NCBI GenBank assembly: GCA_040902725.1
Contig: JBBDWU010000008.1
Coordinates: forward strand, 1-47,401
Reading direction: 5' to 3'
Origin: JACVRU01 sp040902725
GTDB taxonomy: Bacteria; Actinomycetota; Thermoleophilia; Gaiellales; Gaiellaceae
Length of the DNA stretch: 47,401 nucleotides
This document shows positions 24,662 through 32,099 of the stretch, piece after piece. Each line of letters starts with the position of its first letter. Position 1 is the stretch's first letter. A model generated the notes under the pieces. It had not been told where the DNA came from, ran no database searches, and was given only the letters and a program-made list of their open reading frames with translations. Both the position numbers and the translations under genes were made by a program.

Positions 24662-24716
24662 CTCCTCGCCGGTGAGCAGTTCGTCCCAGGTGGCGGCCTC
24701 GACGCTCAGCCTTCGG

Positions 24717-24726
24717 ACGCTAGCAT
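24717..24726. promoter_or_regulatory. overlapping divergent -10 elements for the helicase and thiD
   Basis: ACGCTAGCAT holds TAGCGT on the minus strand (24722-24717), 7 bases before the CTG at 24709. It also holds TAGCAT on the plus strand (24721-24726), 11 bases before the thiD ATG. The two hexamers overlap by two bases. The minus-strand reading supports initiation upstream of GTG 24661. Confidence 0.45.
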
Positions 24727-24737
24727 CGGCCGCAGCG

Positions 24738-25526
24738 ATGCCCGTTCCGCGCTGCCTGACGATCGCGGGCTCCGACTCGGGGGGCGGCGCCGGGATCCAG
24801 GCCGACCTGAAGGCGTTCGCCGCCGCCGGCTGCCACGGCATGAGCGCAATCGTCGCGCTGACTGCCCAGAACACGCGCGGCGTGACGGCCGTCCACGAGG
24901 CGCCGCCGGACTTCGTCCGGGCACAGCTCGAGGCGGTCTTCGACGACATCGGCGTCGACGCGGCGAAGACCGGGATGCTCTTCTCCCGGGCGATCATCGA
25001 GACTGTCGCGGACTTTCTTGCCGCCCACCCCGTGCCGCTCGTCGTCGACCCCGTCATGGTCGCGAGCTCCGGCGCGAGGCTGCTCCAGGACGACGCCGTG
25101 GCCAGCCTGGTCGCGCGGATGTTCCCGCTCGCGACCGTGATCACGCCGAACCTGCCGGAGGCAGAGGTCCTCGCGGGGCTCGAGGGCGCCACGCGCCGGG
25201 AGCTCGCGGAGCAGCTGCACGTCCTCGGCGCGGCTGCGGTGATCGTGACCGGCGGCCACGGCGAGGAGGCGATCGACCACCTCTTCGACGGCAGCCGCCA
25301 CGTCGAGATCCCCGTCGAGCGGGCGGACGTCGGCGCGACGCACGGCGCCGGCTGCACGCACTCGGCCACGCTGGCCGCGCTGCTGGCGCACGGCCACGAC
25401 CTCGAAGAGGCGGCGCGCGGTGCCGCCAAGGCGGCGTCGGCCGCCGTCCGCGCGGGCCTGGCCGAGCTCGGCGCCGGCGACGGCCCCGTCGACGTGCTCG
25501 GCATCAGAGACCGTGCGCCTGTCTGA
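24738..25526 (+). CDS. thiD: hydroxymethylpyrimidine/phosphomethylpyrimidine kinase
   Basis: ThiD phosphorylates hydroxymethylpyrimidine twice for thiamine synthesis. The 262-residue ribokinase-fold protein starts with LTIAGSDSGGGAGIQADLKA, the substrate-binding segment, and has VVDPVMVASSGA, ITPNLPEAEVL and the catalytic region GATHGAGCTHSATLAALLA. In GCTHS the first Cys is typical for the family and the usual oxyanion glycines are present. ATG 24738 is the only suitable start. It overlaps thiL by 14 bp. No TPP riboswitch fits in the 28 bp between this start and the divergent helicase. Confidence 0.95.
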   Translation: MPVPRCLTIAGSDSGGGAGIQADLKAFAAAGCHGMSAIVALTAQNTRGVTAVHEAPPDFVRAQLEAVFDDIGVDAAKTGMLFSRAIIETVADFLAAHPVPLVVDPVMVASSGARLLQDDAVASLVARMFPLATVITPNLPEAEVLAGLEGATRRELAEQLHVLGAAAVIVTGGHGEEAIDHLFDGSRHVEIPVERADVGATHGAGCTHSATLAALLAHGHDLEEAARGAAKAASAAVRAGLAELGAGDGPVDVLGIRDRAPV

Positions 25527-26289
25527 CGTCGGCGAGCTCGGGCTGCTCGCCGAGCTCGAGCGCCGCGGCCTTGCCCAGGCGATCGCCGACGACGCGGCGC
25601 GGCTCGAGGATGGGCTCGTCGTCACCCAGGACGCGCTGGTCGAGGACGTCCACTTCCGGCTCGGCGAGATCTCCTGGCGCGACCTCGGCTTCCGCGCCGC
25701 GGTGGTCAACCTCAGCGACCTCGCCGCCTCGGGTGCGCGCCCCACCGCGCTGCTCGTAGCACTCGGCGCGCCGCCCGAGACGGGGGTGGAGGACCTGATC
25801 GAGCTCTACGAGGGGATCCGGGAGACGGGCGTACCGGTCGTGGGCGGCGACACGACGCGCGCGCCGCAACTCTTCGTCTCGATCACGGCGCTCGGCCGTG
25901 CGGAGCGAGTGCCGGGCCGCGGCGGCGCCCGACCCGGGGACCTGCTGGTCGTGACCGGACCGCTGGGCGGCAAGCCGGTGCGGCCGCCGATCCGGATCGA
26001 GGAGGGAGTCCGGCTCGCGCGCCATGCGCACGCGCTGCTCGACCTCTCCGACGGCCTCGCGCGCGATGCCGGGCACATCGCCGCCCGCTCGGGCGTCCGC
26101 TGCGTGATCGACGCCGAGCGCGTCCCGCTCGCCCCGGGCGCGACCGTGGACGACCTCGGCTACGGCGAGGACTACGAGCTGCTGGCGGCCGTCGAGGACG
26201 CCGACGGGTTCACGGTCATCGGCAGCTGCGAGGAGGGCGAGGGCGTCGAGGGCCTCGGCTCACTCGGCGGCTGGGACCACTTCGCCTAG
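25513..26289 (+). CDS. thiL: thiamine-monophosphate kinase, compact form
   Basis: ThiL phosphorylates thiamine monophosphate to the active cofactor thiamine diphosphate. Recognisable are VEDVHF, NLSDLAASGARP, VVGGDTTRAP, DLSDGLARDAGHIA and GYGEDYELL. At 258 residues it is well below the usual 310-340. The stretch between GPLGG and DLSDGL is shortened, and the C-terminus ends soon after the ADGFTVIG segment. It may be a natural compact version or have reduced function; metal- and ATP-binding acids are kept. GTG 25513 lies inside thiD, and ELGLLAELERRG is the family N-terminus. It overlaps the convergent thioredoxin gene by 30 bp. Confidence 0.9.
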   Translation: MRLSDVGELGLLAELERRGLAQAIADDAARLEDGLVVTQDALVEDVHFRLGEISWRDLGFRAAVVNLSDLAASGARPTALLVALGAPPETGVEDLIELYEGIRETGVPVVGGDTTRAPQLFVSITALGRAERVPGRGGARPGDLLVVTGPLGGKPVRPPIRIEEGVRLARHAHALLDLSDGLARDAGHIAARSGVRCVIDAERVPLAPGATVDDLGYGEDYELLAAVEDADGFTVIGSCEEGEGVEGLGSLGGWDHFA

Positions 26290-26532
26290 CGCGCGTTCGT
26301 AGTCGCTTCTCCGACGGACGCCCTCGAGGCGGGCGACCACCTCGTCGCCGCGGAGGACGAGCACGGTGGGCAGGACGAGGATCTCGTGGCGCACGCCGGC
26401 TTCGAAGTCCGCGTCGACGTCCACCTCCGAGAACTCCACGCCCGAGTACCGCGGCGCGAGCTCCGCCAGCACCTGGGCCACCGGCTTGCACGGCCCGCAC
26501 CAGGGCGCCGTGAACTGGACGACGCGAATCAG
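26260..26532 (-). CDS. short thioredoxin-like protein, apparent CTG start
   Basis: A 90-residue thioredoxin with the redox motif WCGPC (Cys12, Cys15) and the cis-proline loop VLPTVLVLRG. The fold normally has 20-25 residues before WCGPC; here the first strand is RVVQFTAP. No ATG, GTG or TTG exists in frame between the motif and a point far inside the upstream glycosyltransferase gene. The best start is CTG 26530-26532, which forms CTGA with the glycosyltransferase stop and has GAGG eight bases upstream; the next codon, ATT, is a weaker option. It is coupled to the polyprenol-sugar synthase and convergent with thiL. Confidence 0.8.
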   Translation of the reverse strand: MIRVVQFTAPWCGPCKPVAQVLAELAPRYSGVEFSEVDVDADFEAGVRHEILVLPTVLVLRGDEVVARLEGVRRRSDYERALGEVVPAAE

Positions 26533-27221
26533 AGCCCGAGCCTCATCGCCGGCACCTTCCAGACCGCCTCGAGCGCGATCCGCTTGCTCATCTTCGACCC
26601 GCCGTGCTCGCGGTCGACGAACGCGATCGGCACCTCCACGACGCGGAAGCCCGCCCTCAGTGCGCGGTACGTGGTCTCGATCTGGAAGGCATAGCCCTTC
26701 GACGTGATCGTGTCGAGGCCGATCCGCTCGAGCACCTCCCGGCGGTAGCACTTGAAGCCCCCGGTCAGGTCGCGGACGGGAACGCCGAGCACGAGGCGGG
26801 CGTAGAGCGTGCCGGCCGCGGAGACGAGCCTGCGGATCGGCCCCCAGTTCGCGATCGAGCCCCCCTGCACGTAGCGCGAGCCGAGCGCGACGTCGGCGTC
26901 GGCGGCGGCGGCGATCAACCGCGGCACGTCGGCCGGGTCGTGGGAGAAGTCGCAGTCCATCTCCAGGATTAGATCCGCCCCGGCGGCCAGTGCCCGCCGG
27001 AACCCGGCGACATAGGCGGGCCCGAGCCCCTCCTTCCGCGCGCGGTGGAGGACGTCGACGTAGTCGAGCTCCGCGGCCAGCCGGTCGGCGATCTCGCCCG
27101 TTCCGTCCGGCGAGGCGTCGTCGATCACGAGCACCCTGACGTCGTGCTCGCCGAGCGCGCGCACCATCCGCTCGACGTTCTCGCGCTCGTCATACGTCGG
27201 CAGGCAGACCACGGCGTCCAT
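26529..27221 (-). CDS. polyprenol-phosphate mannosyltransferase-like GT2 glycosyltransferase
   Basis: A 230-residue family 2 glycosyltransferase like DPM1/Ppm1, which moves mannose (or glucose) from a nucleotide sugar to polyprenyl phosphate. The N-terminal CLPTYDERENV, VIDDASPDGTGE and EMDCDFSHDP (metal-binding acids) are family signatures, as are SRYVQGGSIANW and DLTGGFKCYRR. There is no C-terminal transmembrane domain, as in the soluble catalytic type. ATG 27221 is chosen over a frame extension that would include the promoter. It is divergent from polX with only 19 bp between start codons. Confidence 0.9.
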   Translation of the reverse strand: MDAVVCLPTYDERENVERMVRALGEHDVRVLVIDDASPDGTGEIADRLAAELDYVDVLHRARKEGLGPAYVAGFRRALAAGADLILEMDCDFSHDPADVPRLIAAAADADVALGSRYVQGGSIANWGPIRRLVSAAGTLYARLVLGVPVRDLTGGFKCYRREVLERIGLDTITSKGYAFQIETTYRALRAGFRVVEVPIAFVDREHGGSKMSKRIALEAVWKVPAMRLGL

Positions 27222-27226
27222 CCCCC

Positions 27227-27233
27227 TATCATC
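27227..27233. promoter_or_regulatory. shared -10 core for the glycosyltransferase and polX
   Basis: TATCAT (27227-27232, plus) is 8 bases from the polX GTG. Shifted by one base on the minus strand is GATGAT (27233-27228), 6 bases from the glycosyltransferase ATG. The plus element is good; the minus one keeps only A2 and T6. The offset is the same as at 7925-7931. Confidence 0.45.
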
Positions 27234-27240
27234 GCGGCAA

Positions 27241-28938
27241 GTGGCCGGGCTCCCCCGCAACCAGGACGTCGCCGACCAGTTCGACCTGCTCGCCGACCTG
27301 CTCGAGCTCGAGGGCGAGCAGACCTTCCGCGTGATCGCCTACCGGCGCGCCGCCCAGCGCATGCGCGAGACGACCGGCTCGGTTGCCCAGCTGGCCGTCG
27401 AGGGCAAGGCCAAGGACCTGGCCGGGATCGGCAAGACGATCGAGGAGAAGATCGTCCAGATCGTCTCCGCCGGCAGGATCGAGGCGCTCGCCAAGCGCGA
27501 GGCAAAGGTCCCGCCGGACGTCCTGCTCTTCATGAAGCTCCCGGGCCTCGGTCCGAAGACGGCCGCGAAGATCTGGCAGCAGCTCGGGGTGACCACGCTC
27601 GACGAGCTGCGCGCCGCCGCCGAGCAGGGCCGGCTGCGCACGCTGCCGGGGCTGGGGACGAAGACCGAGGAGAACGTGCTCAAGGCGCTCGCCGCCCGCA
27701 AGGAGGCGCCGGCGGAGCGGCGCGCGCTGCTCGGCCACGGGCTGCCGGCCGTTCGGGCCGTCGTCGAGGCGCTGCAGGCGCATCCGGCCGCCGACCTCGT
27801 CTCCGAGGCGGGCAGCGTCCGCCGCCGGAAGGAGACCTTCCGGGACCTCGACATCATCGCCACGTCGTCCGACCCGGCCGCGCTGATCGGGGCCTTCACC
27901 AGCCTCGAGCTCGTCTCCGAGGTGGCGGCGAAGGGAGGGACGAAGGCGACGGTCGTCTCGCACGAAGGCCTCCGCTTCGACCTGCGCGTCGTGCCGCCCG
28001 AGTCCTACGGCAACCTGCTCCAGCACTTCACCGGCTCGAAGGAGCACAACGTCGCCCTGCGCGAGGAGGCCGTCCGGCGCGGGCTCTCGATCTCCGAGTA
28101 CGGCGTGGCGACCGTGGAGACGGGCGACGTCTTCCAGAGCCGCGACGAGGCCGCGGTCTACGAGTTCCTCGGCTACGCCTTCATCCCGCCCGAGCTGCGC
28201 GAGAACGCGGGCGAGCTCGCGGCCGCCCGCGCCGGCGAGCTGCCCCAGCTGGTCGAGCTCCCGGAGCTGCGCGGCGACCTGCATCTCCACTCGACGTGGT
28301 CGGCCGACGGGAGGAACACGATCGAGGAGATGGCGCGCGCGGCGAAGGCACGCGGCTACGCGTACATGGCCATCACCGACCACTCGCACTACCTGCGCGA
28401 GGAGCGGTTCGAGCAGCAGCTGAAGGAGATCGAGGCCCTGCGGCCGCAGCTCGGGCGCTTCCGCCTGCTGCGCGGAATCGAGGTGAACATCCGCGCCGAC
28501 GGGTCGCTCGACATGTCGGACGAGGACCTGGCCGCGTGCGACTGGGTCGTCGCGTCGCTCCACTCCGCCTTCGGCCGCAATCCGACCGAACGGATCCTGG
28601 CCGCGATGGACAACCCGCACGTCGACCTGATCGGGCATCCCACGACTCGCAAGCTCAACCGGCGGCCCGGAGCCGACATCGACATCGAGCGGATGATCGG
28701 GAAGGCGGTCGAGACCGGCACCGCGCTCGAGATCAACTCGCAGGCCGACCGGCTCGACCTCCGCGACGTGCACGCGCGCGCGGCCGGGGAGGCGGGCGCG
28801 CGGCTCGCGATCTCGAGCGACGCGCACAGTGTCGGCGCGCTCGGGAACGTGGAGCTCGGGGTCGCCCAGGCCCGGCGCGCGTGGCTCGCGAGCGATCAGA
28901 TCCTGAACACGCAGGCGTGGCGCTCGGTCAAGCCCTGA
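27241..28938 (+). CDS. polX: DNA polymerase/3'-5' exonuclease PolX
   Basis: A 565-residue family X polymerase used in base excision repair. It has helix-hairpin-helix motifs (LAGIGKTIEEKI and LPGLGPKTAAKI), the nucleotidyltransferase core GSVRRRKETFRDLDIIATS (metal acids in DLD), and a C-terminal PHP domain (DLHLHSTWSADG, ITDHSHY, LIGHPTT, SSDAH) giving manganese-dependent 3'-5' exonuclease and end-processing activity. GTG 27241 is preceded by TATCAT and looks leaderless. Together with LigD and the DUF1998 helicase this region is rich in repair genes. It overlaps the nudix gene by 11 bp. Confidence 0.96.
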   Translation: MAGLPRNQDVADQFDLLADLLELEGEQTFRVIAYRRAAQRMRETTGSVAQLAVEGKAKDLAGIGKTIEEKIVQIVSAGRIEALAKREAKVPPDVLLFMKLPGLGPKTAAKIWQQLGVTTLDELRAAAEQGRLRTLPGLGTKTEENVLKALAARKEAPAERRALLGHGLPAVRAVVEALQAHPAADLVSEAGSVRRRKETFRDLDIIATSSDPAALIGAFTSLELVSEVAAKGGTKATVVSHEGLRFDLRVVPPESYGNLLQHFTGSKEHNVALREEAVRRGLSISEYGVATVETGDVFQSRDEAAVYEFLGYAFIPPELRENAGELAAARAGELPQLVELPELRGDLHLHSTWSADGRNTIEEMARAAKARGYAYMAITDHSHYLREERFEQQLKEIEALRPQLGRFRLLRGIEVNIRADGSLDMSDEDLAACDWVVASLHSAFGRNPTERILAAMDNPHVDLIGHPTTRKLNRRPGADIDIERMIGKAVETGTALEINSQADRLDLRDVHARAAGEAGARLAISSDAHSVGALGNVELGVAQARRAWLASDQILNTQAWRSVKP

Positions 28939-29482
28939 GTGCCGCAAGCGCGGCGTCGTGCAGCGCGACTCGGTAGCGCCAGAAAGCCCGGCCGCTGGCG
29001 AGCAGCCGTTCCCGCAGCGGCCCGGCGAGCTCGGCGAGCGTCCCCCAGCGGGCGGCCGCGATCTCCTCCAGATCTTGCGGCTCGATCGCCTCGTCGGCGG
29101 TCGTCGCATGAAACACGTGCGTCCGCCAGGGCACCTCGAAGGGGCGGTAGAGGAAGAGCGCCTCCGCGTGAACGAGGTAGCGGGCGATCTCGACCTGGAG
29201 GCCGGTCTCCTCGAGCGCCTCCCGCTGCATGCCGGCGACTGGATCCTCGCCCGGCTTGACGCCGCCGCCGGGCGGCCGCCAGATCCCCTCCTCGAAGGCG
29301 TGCTTGCGGATCAGGGCGATCCGGTCGCCGTTCGTGATGATGAGCGTTACGTCGTGCATGCGGTTCGGGTTGTAGGTCGCGAGCTCGTGCTCGGCCTGCG
29401 AGATGTCTCCCTCCCAGGTCATCTGCGCCGGCTCGCCGAAGCGCGCGCGCAGCGGTGCGAGCACGGCCTCGTCGAGGTGCAT
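28928..29482 (-). CDS. Nudix hydrolase
   Basis: A 184-residue pyrophosphohydrolase with a complete Nudix box: GGGVKPGEDPVAGM then QREALEETGLQV, giving G-x5-E-x7-REALEETG. The surrounding strands (DVTLIITNGDRIALIRKH, IWRPPGG) match enzymes acting on nucleotides, NADH or sugar nucleotides; the substrate is unknown. ATG 29482 overlaps the stop of otsB as TGATG, so the two are coupled. Confidence 0.88.
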   Translation of the reverse strand: MHLDEAVLAPLRARFGEPAQMTWEGDISQAEHELATYNPNRMHDVTLIITNGDRIALIRKHAFEEGIWRPPGGGVKPGEDPVAGMQREALEETGLQVEIARYLVHAEALFLYRPFEVPWRTHVFHATTADEAIEPQDLEEIAAARWGTLAELAGPLRERLLASGRAFWRYRVALHDAALAALRA

Positions 29483-30195
29483 CAGAGTCTCCGCAGCACG
29501 TCGAGCAGCCCGGCCGGGCTCTCGACGACGACGTCGGCGGCCGCCGCGAGCTCGGGCGGGCCTTCGGGCGTCGCCACCGCCACTCGCACTGCGAGCTCGA
29601 GCCCCGCCAGGGCCGCGAACGCGTCGAGGTCGGTCGTGTCGTCGCCCGCGTAGAGCGCGCGCTGGAGCCCTTCGCGCTCGAGCAGGTGCCGCACCGCCGT
29701 GCCCTTGTTCGCCTGGACCGGCGGGCGCAGCTCGAGCACCTTGCGCCCGAACTTCGCTACGAGCCCTTCGCCCTCCGCGCGCGCCGCCACCCGCTCGAGC
29801 TCCGCCCGCGCGGCCTGCTCGTCCTCGGCCGTCCGGTAGTGGAAGGTGACCGAGAGCGGCTTGCGCTCCACCGGCCACTCCACCGAGTCGACGAAAGCGT
29901 GAAGCCTCGCCGCCCACTGCTCGGCCGCCGGGTCGAGCCCGAGGCCGTGCTCGCCGACCACCTCGATGCCGTCCAGGCCGAGCACACGCCGCGCGTCCTC
30001 GTCGGCGCGCCCGCTGATGAAGGCCACGAGCGCGTAGCGGCCGGCCAGCCGACGGAGCTCCCCGCGGGTCTCCTCCGGCACCGTCGCGTCCTCGGGGCGC
30101 TCGACGATCGGCGCGAGCACCCCGTCAACGTCGAGGAGGACAGCGGCGCGTCCGGGCTCCCGCGCCAGCTCGCGGAGGAGGGAAGCGCCGTCCAC
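29482..30195 (-). CDS. otsB: trehalose-6-phosphate phosphatase
   Basis: OtsB removes phosphate from trehalose-6-phosphate. The 237-residue HAD protein has motif I LLDVDGVLAPI (DVDG in place of the more common DxDGTL), motif II ISGRADEDARRV, the GEHGLGLD segment typical of OtsB, the lysine region NKGTAVRHLL and motif IV YAGDDTTDLDAF. GTG 30195 is supported by TATTGT six bases upstream. No otsA (synthase) gene is in the window, so T6P would come from elsewhere. Confidence 0.9.
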   Translation of the reverse strand: MDGASLLRELAREPGRAAVLLDVDGVLAPIVERPEDATVPEETRGELRRLAGRYALVAFISGRADEDARRVLGLDGIEVVGEHGLGLDPAAEQWAARLHAFVDSVEWPVERKPLSVTFHYRTAEDEQAARAELERVAARAEGEGLVAKFGRKVLELRPPVQANKGTAVRHLLEREGLQRALYAGDDTTDLDAFAALAGLELAVRVAVATPEGPPELAAAADVVVESPAGLLDVLRRL

Positions 30196-30200
30196 GGTCC

Positions 30201-30207
30201 TACAATA
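30201..30207. promoter_or_regulatory. shared bidirectional -10 core for otsB and the TSUP genes
   Basis: TACAATA gives TACAAT on the plus strand (30201-30206), 7 bases before ATG 30214. On the minus strand it gives TATTGT (30207-30202), 6 bases before the otsB GTG 30195. Only 18 bp lie between the start codons. Same geometry as 7925-7931. Confidence 0.6.
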
Positions 30208-30213
30208 GGCCGC

Positions 30214-30561
30214 ATGCCCCGGCTGCTCGCGATCGGACTGGTGGCCGGGTTCTTCGCGGCGCTCTTCGGCGTGGGCGGCGGGATCCTGATCGTGCCGCTG
30301 CTGGTGCTCGCGGCCGCCTACGCGGAGCGGAACGCCATGGCCACGTCGCTGGCGGCGATCTTCCTCACCGCGCTCGCCGGAACGATCGTCTATGCCTTCC
30401 ACGGCGAGCTGCGCCCGGCCTACGCGGCCCTGGTCGGGATTCCCGCGATGGCCGGCGCCGTCTCGGGCGCCACGCTCCAGCAGCGGCTCGCGAACCGGAC
30501 CCTGGCCGTCGCCTTCGCCGGCCTGCTGGCCGCGATCGGCATCGTCCTCATCGTCCGATGA
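30214..30561 (+). CDS. TSUP (TauE/SafE) half-transporter, first unit
   Basis: A 115-residue membrane protein that equals one half of a TauE/SafE-family (TSUP) anion permease, a family of sulfite, sulfonate or organic-acid carriers. It has three to four transmembrane helices and the signature GFFAALFGVGGGILIVPLL near the N-terminus. Full-length family members carry two such repeats in one chain of about 250 residues. Here the second repeat is encoded by the next gene, overlapping by ATGA. They probably assemble as a heterodimer (inference). A sequencing frameshift is less likely because each gene has its own start and a clean N-terminal membrane segment. Confidence 0.85.
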   Translation: MPRLLAIGLVAGFFAALFGVGGGILIVPLLVLAAAYAERNAMATSLAAIFLTALAGTIVYAFHGELRPAYAALVGIPAMAGAVSGATLQQRLANRTLAVAFAGLLAAIGIVLIVR

Positions 30562-30938
30562 CGGTGACGACGGCACTGCTCGCGGTGGCGCTCGGCTTCG
30601 GGGCGGGCATGCTGGCGGGGATGTTCGGCGTCGGGGGCGGGATCCTGTTCGTGCCCACGCTGCTCGCCCTCGGGCTGTCCCAGCTGGAGGCCGAGGCGAC
30701 GTCGCTGCTCGCGATCCTGCCGACGGTGGCGGCCGGAGTCTGGCGGCAGCACAGCTACGGCAACGTGAGCTGGCGGGCGGGAGCGGCGCTCGGCCTCGCC
30801 TCCATCCCCGGGGTCGTCGGCGGTTCGTACCTCGCCGTCTGGCTCGACCAGGACACGCTCCAGACGCTTTTCGGCGTCCTCCTGCTCGGCGTCGCCGCTC
30901 AGCTCGCGTGGCGCTCACGTCGTATGCTTCCAGGGTGA
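30558..30938 (+). CDS. TSUP (TauE/SafE) half-transporter, second unit
   Basis: A 126-residue membrane protein and second half of the TSUP pair. The motif FGVGGGILFVPTLLAL repeats that of the preceding gene (shared core FGVGGGIL-x-VP). Three to four hydrophobic helices follow, and the chain ends with a basic tail (AWRSRRMLPG) that is likely cytoplasmic. ATG 30558 overlaps the upstream stop (ATGA), and its own stop overlaps the next GTG. The substrate is not predictable. Confidence 0.85.
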   Translation: MTVTTALLAVALGFGAGMLAGMFGVGGGILFVPTLLALGLSQLEAEATSLLAILPTVAAGVWRQHSYGNVSWRAGAALGLASIPGVVGGSYLAVWLDQDTLQTLFGVLLLGVAAQLAWRSRRMLPG

Positions 30939-31327
30939 ACGGCCCGGAACCGGAGGTCTGGCTCCCCCTCGTCGACGAGCCGATCGGCTCGATCGTCACC
31001 CACATCCAGGCCGACGACCCGGAGGTCGCCCGCCTGGTCGAGTCGCCCAGCCGCATCCTCGCCTTCAAGACCTTCGCCTACCTACGCGTCGGCATCCTCC
31101 TCGGCCAGCTGCTGATGGAGGAGGAGGTCAAGCCCTACGACGGCTCCGAGACGTGGGTCGACCGGCTGATGCGCAACCCGGAGCACCGGCGGCGGATCGG
31201 CGAGGAGGTCCGGCGCGTGGCGGAGGAGATCGCCGCCGACCCGCGCTACGGGGACGAGGGGCCTCTGGGTCCCGACGACGCGGCCCGCGCGCGCTTCCGC
31301 GAGTTCGCGCGCAAGCAGCTGGGCTAA
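30935..31327 (+). CDS. conserved hypothetical protein
   Basis: A soluble, mostly helical and acidic 130-residue protein with no motif I recognise. The central part (ILAFKTFAYLRVGILLGQLL) is moderately hydrophobic but lies between charged helices and is more likely a core helix than a membrane span. GTG 30935 overlaps the TSUP second-unit stop (GTGA), which makes it the third gene of that operon and a possible partner. It ends 3 bp before the convergent ZIP gene. Confidence 0.7.
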   Translation: MNGPEPEVWLPLVDEPIGSIVTHIQADDPEVARLVESPSRILAFKTFAYLRVGILLGQLLMEEEVKPYDGSETWVDRLMRNPEHRRRIGEEVRRVAEEIAADPRYGDEGPLGPDDAARARFREFARKQLG

Positions 31328-31330
31328 GCC

Positions 31331-32050
31331 CTAGCCCTCTCCGATCAGGCTGAGGAGGTAGACGCCGCCGAAGCCGGCGACGGTCACGGCCACCCGGCGC
31401 ACCGACGGGTGCTCGTGCGCGTGCGGGAGCAGGTCGGTGCCGCCCATGTAGAGGAAGAAGCCGGCGTAGGCGGCCAGCACGTACGCAAGCGAGGTCTCCG
31501 AGATATCGAGCGTCGTGCCGACGACCGCGCCGGCGAGCGGCGCCACCGCGACCACCAGGAGCCACGTCCACGCGCGGCGCCGGTTGCCGCTCTGATGGAG
31601 GACGAACGAGACCGTGTTGATGCCGTCGGCGAAGTCGTGGGCGACCACGGCGAGCAGGACGAGCAGCCCCGTGTCGAGGTCGAGCCCGAACGCGAGCCCG
31701 ATCCCGATCCCGTCGATGAACGTGTGCATCGCGAGCGCCGCGGCGCCGAGCGCTCCCACCTCCGAATGCGCCCGGACCTGCTCGGGCCGGTCGCGGTGGT
31801 GCAGGACGATCGCGCGCTCGAGCAGGAAGAAGACGATGAAGCCGAGCCCGGCGAGCGCGCCCACGCGGCTCGGGTCGCCCACGAGCTCCATGGCCTCGGG
31901 CAGGACGTGGAAGAGGGCTACCGCGACGAGGATCGCGCCGGTGAGCGCGATCGCGGTCGTGAGATCGCGGGCTAGGCGGAAGGCCACGAGGCCGCCGGCG
32001 ATCGCCGACGCGACGGTCAGGAGGGCGAGCGGAATGGCGATCCAGGCCAT
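31331..32050 (-). CDS. ZIP-family divalent metal transporter
   Basis: A 239-residue membrane protein with about eight hydrophobic helices. The metal path motifs are AMHTFIDGIGIGLAFG in one helix and VVAHDFADGINTVSF in the next (the H-x3-D/E pattern of ZIP proteins, with Asp in place of the common Glu). A histidine-bearing loop (LHHRDRPEQVRAHSE) lies between helices, and HAHEHPSV is near the end. ZIP proteins bring zinc, iron or manganese into the cytosol. ATG 32050 has TAGCCT six bases upstream. Confidence 0.88.
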   Translation of the reverse strand: MAWIAIPLALLTVASAIAGGLVAFRLARDLTTAIALTGAILVAVALFHVLPEAMELVGDPSRVGALAGLGFIVFFLLERAIVLHHRDRPEQVRAHSEVGALGAAALAMHTFIDGIGIGLAFGLDLDTGLLVLLAVVAHDFADGINTVSFVLHQSGNRRRAWTWLLVVAVAPLAGAVVGTTLDISETSLAYVLAAYAGFFLYMGGTDLLPHAHEHPSVRRVAVTVAGFGGVYLLSLIGEG

Positions 32051-32056
32051 CGGAGC

Positions 32057-32062
32057 AGGCTA
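32057..32062 (-). promoter_or_regulatory. -10 element of the ZIP gene
   Basis: On the minus strand TAGCCT ends 6 bases before the ATG at 32050, consistent with a leaderless transcript. Confidence 0.45.
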
Positions 32063-32084
32063 GTCGAACCTCCGACGAGTGCCG

Positions 32085-32090
32085 CATAAT
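32085..32090 (+). promoter_or_regulatory. -10 element of the M23 peptidase gene
   Basis: CATAAT ends 9 bases before GTG 32100. It supports that GTG over an upstream GTG at 32079, which would lie before the promoter core. Confidence 0.45.
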
Positions 32091-32099
32091 GGAAACCTC

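Noticed and set aside
24612..24737. Upstream extension of thiD
   Set aside because: It would run into the helicase start region and across the divergent promoter; the conserved kinase N-terminus begins at 24738.
24710..24737. TPP riboswitch before thiD
   Set aside because: Only 28 bases separate the two divergent start codons, far too few for a thi-box.
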